Assembly: GCA_034231615.1 (NCBI GenBank)
Contig: CM067315.1
Location: forward strand, 29,490,133-29,554,132
Source: Meghimatium bilineatum
Taxonomy: Eukaryota > Mollusca > Gastropoda > Stylommatophora > Philomycidae
Reading direction: 5' to 3'
DNA length: 64,000 bases
A program made the position numbers and the translations under genes. The notes beneath the pieces were generated by a model, which did no database searches, was not told the DNA's origin, and was given only the letters and a program-made list of their open reading frames with translations. Positions 51,850 through 60,442 of this stretch are shown piece by piece. Every line of letters starts with the position of its first letter. Position 1 is the first letter of the stretch.

Positions 51850-52350
51850 TTCTGAACATGTCTTTAATCTTTGAATATGTCTTCAATCTTTGAACGTGTC
51901 TTTAATCTTTGTACATGTCTTCCATCTTTGTACATCTCTTAAATCTTTGAACATGTGTTTAATCTTTGTACATGTCTTTAATCATTGAACATGTCTTCAA
52001 TCTTTGAACATGTCTTCAATCTTTGTACATGTCTTTAATCTTTGTACATGTCTTCAATCTTTGTACATGTCTTCAATCTTTGAACATGTCTTCAATCTTT
52101 GTACACGTCTTCAATCTTTGAACATGTCTTCAATCTTTGTACATGTCTTCAATCTTTGTACATGTCTTCAATCTTTGAACATGTCTTCAATCTTTGTACA
52201 TGTCTTCAATCTTTGAACATGTCTTTAATCTTTGTACATGTCTTCAATCTTTGTACATGTCTTCAATCTGTGAACATGTCTTCAATCTTTGTACACGTCT
52301 TCAATCTTTGTACACGTCTTCAATCTTTGAACATGTCTTCAATCTTTAAA
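51850..52350. repeat. 19-bp minisatellite, about 26 copies
   Basis: Unit CATGTCTTCAATCTTTGTA or CTTTGAA variant. Because 19 is one more than a multiple of three, each unit shifts frame, and three units read as one 19-codon period (MSSIFVHVFNLCTCLQSL). The frames at 52004-52216 and 52099-52353 are artefacts. Confidence 0.95.
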
Positions 52351-52383
52351 TGATTTACGACTACCATATAGTTACAAGTTTTA

Positions 52384-52384
<1 letters not shown>

Positions 52385-52438
<54 letters not shown>
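52385..52438. repeat. (GA)n microsatellite
   Basis: GAGAGAGAGAGAGAAAGAGA-type run. Confidence 0.97.
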
Positions 52439-53194
52439 AGTACGTTTGTAAAATGAGTTTGTTGAGGTCTTTTTTAATATGTATTTTATCCATTTTTGTG
52501 GTGGGTAAATTGATTCATTGAAACTACAGCTGTGGGTTGACTTAACAAGCCATTATTGAACAGAAATAAACTGCGGAAGATATATCAAAGATAAATGAAC
52601 TATAAAAAATAAACTTGAGATATGAAATAAAACTGATGAAGCTAAATATAAAAATGGTAACTCATTGTTCCACTAATCGGCGCTAAATAACACACCAGTA
52701 GAGCAAAGTCTAGTATAAGATAGAAGAATGCCACGAACAAAGAACATTCGAGAGATTAGATAACGGAAAGGTCGAAAAATACCGTGATAACGGATTCGAC
52801 TTTAGAAATAAGGTCACATCTGATAGTCATACCTCCCGTTTAACATCAAAACCAGACGTTTCACGTAACTACAACAGTGGGGTCTCATTCACATCATCAC
52901 AATATAGGTACTGATCTCTCACCTTTTACCACAGATATGACTTAACCCATCTGTGACACATCTTGGCTTCTGTCGGTTTTCTTTGTTAAATTGATGAGAT
53001 GAATTGTCTTCTGTGGGTAGACGATCTCATTATGTGACTGCCGCCCAGGAGTCATTGATCGTAATGTGGTTTTTGTTTGTGAACCTGCCATTCATCTATT
53101 GTGAATTCATACAAATATTAATCATTCGATCTTGTCTTTAAACAAATAAATGTCCACACGTGTTTTTAAGTGCCGTATTTCTACATATATTATT
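52439..53194. other. Unannotated DNA
   Basis: No gene or repeat recognised. Confidence 0.4.
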
Positions 53195-53198
53195 ATAT

Positions 53199-53231
<33 letters not shown>
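53195..53231. repeat. (TA)n microsatellite
   Basis: ATATATATATATATATATAT run following CACACATA. Confidence 0.95.
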
Positions 53232-53235
<4 letters not shown>

Positions 53236-53362
53236 TAATTCACATCCACACAAAGAATGATGGAAATATGTTTTAAAAGTAATGATTGTAATGACACAAA
53301 AATGGAGGGGGGGGGGTGTGGTTCATTAAGTATAGTTTTCAACAGCTATAAGACAATCCTGT

Positions 53363-53524
53363 TCCGCCGAAGATAGATGTGTTGGGTCATTGGGGCAAAT
53401 AAAACGATGACACAACGCATTTCCATTTTCTGGACTACATCCTGATTGATATCTAGTAGGAGCATTGTCCTGCTACAAGGGAGAGCCAGCGGGAGTTTGA
53501 GAATCAATGCTGAAGAAGAAGAAG
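53363..53524 (+). mobile_element. SINE B, full length, 13-bp TSD
   Basis: AAGACAATCCTGT at 53350-53362 and AAGACAATCCGGT at 53525-53537 (one mismatch). Element 162 bp, starts TCCGCCGAAGATAGATGTG and ends in (GAA)n. It inserted at the 5' edge of SINE E. Confidence 0.93.
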
Positions 53525-53537
53525 AAGACAATCCGGT

Positions 53538-53725
53538 TCTTGTGGCGGAGTGGTACAGAGCGGTCTATGATGGCCACAGTATCGGGTTCGACACCCGACA
53601 CAGATAATTGTTCATCCGGACCATTTAGAAAGGAATGGCAAACTACTGAACGTTTTTATATTGACTAGAAAATACTACAGCCAACAACACACGGCAACAC
53701 ACGGGCGGTGGTCTCAATCTAAAAT
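53538..53725 (+). mobile_element. SINE E (tRNA-derived), best copy
   Basis: TGTGGCGGAGTGGTACAGAG (A box) and ATCGGGTTCGACACCCGAC (B box in a perfect T-stem) about 35 bp apart, then TTCATCCGGACCATTTAGAA, GGAATGGCAAACTACTG and TTGACTAGAAAATACTACAGCC. The 5' acceptor strand does not pair, so it is not a tRNA gene. Confidence 0.8.
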
Positions 53726-53744
53726 AATGATTGTTCCTTTCTTC

Positions 53745-56390
53745 CAAGCCAAAGTTATTGTGAGAACCTGCAAACAAACGTTATTGTGAGAACCTGCAAA
53801 CAAACGTTATTGTGAGAACCTGCAAACAAACGTTATTGTGAGAGCCTGCAAACAAACGTTATTGTGAGAGCCTGCAAACAAACGTTATTGTGAGAACCTG
53901 CAAACAAACGTTATTGTGAGAACCTGCAAACAAACGTTATTGTGAGAACCTGCAAACAAACGTTATTGTGAGAACCTGCAAACAAACGTTATTGTGAGAA
54001 CCTGCAAACAAACGTTATTGTGAGAACCTGCAAACAAACGTTATTGTGAGAACCTGCAAACAAACGTTATTGTGAGAATCTGCAAACAAACATTATTGTG
54101 AGAACCTTCAAACAAACGTTATTGTGAGTACCTGCAAACAAACGCTATTGTGAGAACCTGAAAACAAACGTTATTGTGAGAACCTGCAAACAAACGTTAT
54201 TGTGAGAACCTGCAAACAAACGTTATTGTGAGAACCTGCAAACAAACGTTATTGTGAGAACCTGCAAACAAACGTTATTGTGAGAACCTGCAAACAAACG
54301 TTATTGTGAGAACCTGCAAACAAACGTTATTGTGAGAACCTGCAAACAAACGTTATTGTGAGAACCTGCAAACAAACGTTATTGTGAGAACCTGCAAACA
54401 AACGTTATTGTGAGAACCTGCAAACAAACGTTATTGTGAGAACCTGCAAACAAACGTTATTGTGAGAACCTGCAAACAAACGTTATTGTGAGAGCCTGCA
54501 AACAAACGTTATTGTGAGAACCTGCAAACAACGTTATTGTGAGAGCCTGCAAACAAACGTTATTGTGAGAACCTGCAAACAACGTTATTGTGAGAACCTG
54601 CAAACAAACGTTATTGTGAGAACCTGCAAACAAACGTTATTGTGAGAACCTGCAAAAAACGTTATTGTGAGAACCTGAAAACAAACGTTATTGTGAGAAC
54701 CTGCAAACAAACGTTATTGTGAGAACCTGCAAACAAACGTTATTGTGAGAACCTGCAAACAAACGTTATTGTGAGAACCTGCAAACAAACGTTATTGTGA
54801 GAACCTGCAAACAAACGTTATTGTGAGAACCTGCAAACAAACGTTATTGTGAGAGCCTGCAAACAAACGTTATTGTGAGAACCTGCAAACAAACGTTATT
54901 GTGAGAGCCTGCAAACAAACGTTATTGTGAGAACCTGCAAACAACGTTATTGTGAGAACCTGCAAACAAACGTTATTGTGAGAACCTGCAAACAAACGTT
55001 ATTGTGAGAACCTGCAAAAAACGTTATTGTGAGAGCCTGCAAACAAACGTTATTGTGAGAGCCTGCAAACAAACGTTATTGTGAGAACCTGCAAACAAAC
55101 GTTATTGTGAGAACCTGCAAACAAACGTTATTGTGAGAACCTGCAAACAAACGTTATTGTGAGAACCTGCAAACAAACGTTATTGTGAGAACCTGCAAAC
55201 AAACGTTATTGTGAGAACCTGCAAACAAACGTTATTGTGAGAACCTGCAAACAAACGTTATTGTGAGAATCTGCAAACAAACGTTATTGTGAGAACCTTC
55301 AAACAAACGTTATTGTGAGTACCTGCAAACAAACGTTATTGTGAGAACCTGAAAACAAACGTTATTGTGAGAACCTGCAAACAAACGTTATTGTGAGAAC
55401 CTGCAAACAAACGTTATTGTGAGAACCTGCAAACAAACGTTATTGTGAGAACCTGCAAACAAACGTTATTGTGAGAACCTGCAAACAAACGTTATTGTGA
55501 GAACCTGCAAACAAACGTTATTGTGAGAACCTGCAAACAAACGTTATTGTGAGAACCTGCAAACAAACGTTATTGTGAGAACCTGCAAACAAACGTTATT
55601 GTGAGAACCTGCAAACAAACGTTATTGTGAGAACCTGCAAACAAACGTTATTGTGAGAACCTGCAAACAAACGTTATTGTGAGAGCCTGCAAACAAACGT
55701 TATTGTGAGAACCTGCAAACAACGTTATTGTGAGAGCCTGCAAACAAACGTTATTGTGAGAACCTGCAAACAACGTTATTGTGAGAACCTGCAAACAAAC
55801 GTTATTGTGAGAACCTGCAAACAAACGTTATTGTGAGAACCTGCAAAAAACGTTATTGTGAGAACCTGAAAACAAACGTTATTGTGAGAACCTGCAAACA
55901 AACGTTATTGTGAGAACCTGCAAACAAACGTTATTGTGAGAACCTGCAAACAAACGTTATTGTGAGAACCTGCAAACAAACGTTATTGTGAGAACCTGCA
56001 AACAAACGTTATTGTGAGAACCTGCAAACAAACGTTATTGTGAGAGCCTGCAAACAAACGTTATTGTGAGAACCTGCAAACAAACGTTATTGTGAGAGCC
56101 TGCAAACAAACGTTATTGTGAGAACCTGCAAACAACGTTATTGTGAGAACCTGCAAACAAACGTTATTGTGAGAACCTGCAAACAAACGTTATTGTGAGA
56201 ACCTGCAAACAAACGTTATTGTGAGAACCTGCAAACAAACGTTATTGTGAGAACCTGCAAACAAACGTTATTGTGAGAACCTGCAAACAAACGTTATTGT
56301 GAGAACCTGCAAACAAACGTTATTGTGAGAACCTGCAAACAAACGTTATTGTGAGAACCTGCAAACAAACGTTATTGTGAGAACCTGTAA
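53745..56390. repeat. 26-bp satellite array (~101 copies) with 1,191-bp higher-order repeat
   Basis: Unit CAAACAAACGTTATTGTGAG plus AACCTG. Diagnostic variants recur exactly 1,191 bp apart: GAGAGCC at 53840/55031, GAGAATC at 54074/55265, GAGAGCC at 54490/55681 and 54851/56042. Two tandem higher-order units (about 53822-55012 and 55013-56203) differ at only a few bases. No spacers between units, so not CRISPR. Confidence 0.97.
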
Positions 56391-56414
56391 AGAACTACTT
56401 CTGCGTCTTCTACT

Positions 56415-56980
56415 TTTTCTTCCGCGTATGCTGTCAAACTTCTGCAGATCATAAGGATGAATGCCCGTGTGTTGCCGGGGCCCGAAAGGGGAGCAAAGAA
56501 TAGCAACACTATTTACCTTCCACGCATGTCGTAAAAGGCGACTAATGAGGTTATGGGATGGAGTTGGCTGTCCCATTCCATATAGGGTAAGTGACCCAAA
56601 ACCATGCTGAAGTCGGATGTGTCCGGTGTAAAGGCGCAGATATCGCAGCAGTGCTGTAACCCATGATACGACGCATTCCGTTCTCCGGAGTACACCCTGC
56701 TAATCTGCAGGAGTTTGAGAACGAACGCAGCAGAAGAAGAAGATAAGGATGAAATCGGTGAACGGAATGCGGTTGTATCATGGTTTACAGCTTAGTCGCG
56801 ATATTTGTGTCTGTCAGCCTACGACATCCGACTTCAGTATGGCTTCTAATTCACTTTGACCTTATAGAATGGGATAGCATGCCCCGTTCACAAAACCGTT
56901 TTACTCACCTTTTGTGACATACATGGCAAGTATCAATGCTGCTACTCTTTATTTCCTCTTAGGGCCCCGGCAAAGCAAAG
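56415..56980 (-). mobile_element. Older SINE A split by a younger forward SINE A
   Basis: Tail side 56415-56461 (TTCCGCGTATGCTGTCAAAC), body 56743-56980 (GGTGAACGGAATGCGGTTG, CATCCGACTTCAGTATGGC, TTAGGGCCCCGGCAAAGC). Its DNA supplies the TSD for the insertion. Confidence 0.88.
56462..56742 (+). mobile_element. SINE A, full length, 11-bp TSD
   Basis: ATAAGGATGAA at 56451-56461 repeats at 56743-56753. The 281-bp element begins TGCCCGTGTGTTGCCGGGGC and is near consensus. It inserted head-to-tail opposed into an older SINE A. Confidence 0.96.
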
Positions 56981-57377
56981 TTGACGTCTGCACCTAATTG
57001 ACACACATATTCTTTCTTGCTGTCTTTATGTGGAAACTGGAAACAAAACTGGACAAGAAAGCTGTAAGTTACCTCCGAGAACCTCACATTTGACTTCATT
57101 CACCGAGGGACCCTCGTTAATATACAGTCCTGTGGTCTAATAATAATGTAAAAAGTGACGCTATTGGATATTTTCAGTGATTTTCTTGGCTGTTGACACA
57201 GAGTAATCACTAACCAAAGAAACACACGGAAAATGTCAAATACCGTCAGTTTTGAATGATGAACCCTGTTGAGTCTACTTGGCTCTATAATTGACGAGAG
57301 ACTCGATTATTGGACGTAGGCTTGCTTACCCATTCCGGGCTCAAGTATCGACATGTCAATAGAACGTAAACAACACT
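56981..57377. other. Unannotated DNA
   Basis: No feature recognised. Confidence 0.4.
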
Positions 57378-57530
57378 TCATTCGTGACGTTTTTGATTAT
57401 TGTCGTGTATTTCGTTAGTAACTAGTTATATACTTTGGGTTGCATGCCAAAAAAAAGCCACAACCGATAAACGAAATTTATGGAAATAATAAAACATCCA
57501 CCTTTCAGGTCATGTTTACTATATGTATAC
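57378..57530 (+). mobile_element. MITE G, half form
   Basis: TTCGTGACGTTTTTGATTATTG, ATATACTTTGGGTTGCATGCC, then TTTCAGGTCATGTTTACT as at 29640. Confidence 0.62.
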
Positions 57531-57554
57531 AGGTCTTTACAGTCGACGGCATTC

Positions 57555-57870
57555 ACTATGTTTATGTGCGTCACTTGCTGGGAGACACTGGCCTTGTGTT
57601 TATGTGCGTCACTAGCTGGGAGACATTGGCCTTGTGTTTATGTGCGTCACTAGCTGGGATACAATGGCCTTGTGTTTATGAAGGTAGGGTTCCCACTTCA
57701 TCATAGGTTCCACATGGCACGCTGGCATTGTGTTTATGAGCATAGTTTGTCCACTTCATAGAATTCTCCACATGGCACATTGGCCTTTTGTTTATGAAGG
57801 TAATTTGTTAACTTCACTGCATGCTCCACATGGCACACTGGCCTTGTGTTTATGAGGGTTGTTTGTCCAC
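57555..57870. repeat. Degenerate minisatellite, ~38-60-bp units
   Basis: Early units carry TGGCCTTGTGTTTATGTGCGTCACT; later units TCCACATGGCACACTGGCC and TTTATGAAGG. Two unit types sharing GGCCTTGTGTTTATG. Confidence 0.85.
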
Positions 57871-57939
57871 TTTATCGCATGCTCCATATGGCACACATGG
57901 TCATCAGTCAAAGCTGGTCTTTCAAGAACCATTGTACAT

Positions 57940-58445
57940 AAACATATATATATATATGCATGTACATATACGCGCAGCACACATACACATATTAGCATAC
58001 ACACCCACAAACACATACACAAACACACACACCAAGACACATACACGCCAACACACACATACACAATAACATACCTACTCGCAACCGCATATACACAAAC
58101 TCATAATACATACCAACACACATATACACACAAACACACACATACACGCACTAACACAACATATCCATCAGCACAGAAATACAAACTTGCACGTACATAC
58201 ACACCAGCACAAACACGCACACCACCACACACATATATACCAACACTCATATATATATATATATATATATATACACTCACACACCAAAATACGCATTATT
58301 GTACGTGCGCACAAATACATAGCAACACACGCATATAAATACCAATAAACACATACATACACACTAACACAGATGCACATATACCAACACACATATACAT
58401 ACCAACACACATATACATACCAACACACAAATACATACCAACACA
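57940..58445. repeat. CA/TA-rich compound microsatellite
   Basis: Runs of ACACACATACAC, a pure (TA)n at 58249-58271, then ACATATACATACCAACACAC units. Frames through it (57859-58338, 58168-58446 and others) are low-complexity artefacts. Confidence 0.92.
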
Positions 58446-58539
58446 TTCTGAAGAATCGATAATATGATACAACTGCAGTAAGACTGGACTTCGACAGGCG
58501 ATAATTTGTTTTGTCAAGAGGCTAATGATATTTTGCTAA

Positions 58540-58595
58540 CCACTGGAAACACACACAAATCGATGTTTCTGTCAAAAGACCTTTATCTGGAACAT
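58540..58595 (-). other. Hammerhead-like GAAACGTC motif copy 3, degraded
   Basis: Minus strand AGATAAAGGTCTTTTGACAG then AAACATCGATTTGTGTGTG, parallel to 29860-29925 but with a base change in the ACGTC part. Confidence 0.35.
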
Positions 58596-58768
58596 AACAT
58601 AACATAACACATAAAACACGACAAGCACAGAATGGCACAGTCTACTATTACAATTACAGGGTTAATTTTGGTTATTCTGGAGAAGGATCTGGACCAGTGC
58701 AGGATTTACCTATAAGCTAAAACTATAGCTTAGGGCCCCCACTTTGTGCCCCAAATTCTTTTATATTT

Positions 58769-58927
58769 CTTCTTCTTCATCGTTCATTCTCAAACTCCCA
58801 CTGGATATCTCGTGTAGCAGGACCATGGTCCTATTAGATTTCCAGAAGGATGTAGTCCAGAGAATGGAAATGCGTCGTTTCGCCGTTTTTTGCGCCTTAC
58901 GCCCGACACATCCGTCTTCGGTTGTTT
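58769..58927 (-). mobile_element. SINE B, 10-bp TSD
   Basis: TTTTATATTT at 58759-58768 and 58928-58937. Reverse B from CTTCTTCTTCATCGTTCATTC to CACATCCGTCTTCGG. Confidence 0.85.
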
Positions 58928-59002
58928 TTTTATATTTCAATATCTTTATATTCTTAATCGTTAAAGGGTCCCATATCTCAAATAGTTTAGGGCCCCATAT
59001 CT

Positions 59003-59278
59003 TCTTCTTCTTCTTAGTTCGTTCTCAAACTCCTGCAGATTAGCAGGATGTAGTCCGGAGAACGGAATGCGTTGTGTCATGGTTTACAGCATTGCTGCGA
59101 TATCTGCGCCTTTCGGTCTGCATCCGACTTCAGCATTGCTTTGGGTCTCTGACCATATATGGGATGGGATAGCCAACTCCATCCCATAACCTCCTTAGTC
59201 GCCTTTTGCGACATGCGTGGAAGGTAAACAGTGTTGCTATTCTGTGCTCCCCTTTCGGGCCCCGGCAACACACGGGCG
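59003..59278 (-). mobile_element. SINE A, full length, 13-bp TSD
   Basis: GGGCCCCATATCT at 58990-59002 repeats at 59279-59291. The 276-bp element matches the 28559 copy almost base for base apart from a small deletion in the core (TCGGTCTGCATCCGACTTC lacks ACA). Confidence 0.96.
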
Positions 59279-59334
59279 GGGCCCCATATCTGGAATAGCT
59301 TTGGGCCCTATCTAATCTAAATCCGGCCCTCCAA

Positions 59335-59421
59335 CTATATTTTCAGCAGGATGTAGTACAGAGAATGTGCTGTGTTGCTGTTTTATTTGCGCCAATTGCC
59401 CGACACATTCGTCGCCGGCGG
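59335..59421 (-). mobile_element. SINE B 5' half
   Basis: TTCAGCAGGATGTAGTACAG, TTGCTGTTTTATTTGCGCC and CACATTCGTCGCCGGCGG. Confidence 0.72.
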
Positions 59422-59699
59422 TACAAGTCTGCAAGACAACAAATATACAAAACAGGCGCACTGTTACAAAACACACGAAACAAACAGCACACATACATTC
59501 ATAGTTCATAATTCGGTCGGGTCGTTTATACATGTGGCTGGGTCGGGAAGTAGATCGGTTCAGTGGGTCAAGGCCCTGTGACATGGCATTGCATATTGAT
59601 GGTTGGTATGTATAGGCAGGTGTTGCAGACTCCACTATTCACAGCCTGAATAGAATATAAAGTGCATCCTGCACTGTATCGCGTCGGCTTTCCTCATCT
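59422..59699. other. Unannotated DNA
   Basis: No feature recognised. Confidence 0.4.
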
Positions 59700-60265
59700 C
59701 TTGCTTCAATCTCTCTATCTCTCTTACCTCATCCTCTCATACTCTTCTCATTTACCTCATCCTCTCATACACTCTTCTCATTTACCTCATCCTCTCATAC
59801 ACTCTTCTCATTTACCTCATCCTCTCATAACTGTTCTCTCTTACCTCATTCTCTCATACACTTTTCTCTCTTATCTCAACCTCTCATACACTTTTCTCTC
59901 TTATCTCAACCTCTCATACTCTTCTCTCTTATCTCAACCTCTCATACACTCTTCTCTCTTATCTCAACCTCTCACTCTTCTCTCTTACCTCATTCTCTCA
60001 TTCAATCTTCTTTCTTACCCCATCCTTCCATACACTCTTCTCTCGTACTTCATCCTCTCATACACTCTTCTCTCTTACCTCATCCTCTCATACACTCTTC
60101 TCTCTTACCTCATCCTCTCATACACTCTTCTCTCGTACTTCATCCTCTCATAAACTCTTCTATCTCACTGCATCCTCTCATACACTCTTCTCTCTTACCT
60201 CTCACACACTCTTCTCTCTTACCTCATCCTCTCATACACTCTTCTCTCTTACCTCATCTCTTCAA
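59700..60265. repeat. 30-bp CT-rich minisatellite, about 19 copies
   Basis: Unit TCTCTTACCTCATCCTCTCA plus TACACTCTTC. The period is ten codons, giving the artefact frame LSYLILSYTL at 59662-60153. Just downstream GCAGATGCTGAAGGCAGAAA resembles the LINE end at 51590. Confidence 0.94.
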
Positions 60266-60442
60266 TATAACTTGACCGCAGATGCTGAAGGCAGAAAAAG
60301 ATACTAAGAAGTCGAAAAACCCGCTGTGCATATAGGAAACAAGAGCTTTATTTGTCTTAGTTCCTGGTACTACAACAAACAAAACACCCCCTTCAATTTT
60401 ATGTTTGTATCAATTAATATTTTAGTGATTGCATCATTTAAT

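Larger units (their letters stand above)
58695..59335. mobile_element. Short hAT-like nonautonomous element carrying two SINEs
   Basis: Left end CAGTGCAGGATTTACCTATA with AGGGCCCCC; right end GGGCCCTATCTAATCTAAATCCGGCCC, roughly the complement. Three GGGCCCC(A)TATCT motifs lie inside. Without the two SINEs its body would be only ~200 bp. TIR assignment is tentative; no TSD recognised. Confidence 0.5.

Noticed and set aside
53538-53615. tRNA gene (A and B boxes with perfect T-stem)
   Set aside because: No pairing acceptor stem, and the downstream sequence is shared with other SINE E copies, so it is a SINE head.
53745-56390. CRISPR-like array of direct repeats
   Set aside because: Units are contiguous 26-mers without unique spacers, and the context is eukaryotic retroposons.
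57792-58517. Overlapping frames rich in His/Thr or Cys/Val/Tyr
   Set aside because: They lie in a CA/TA microsatellite and are low-complexity artefacts.
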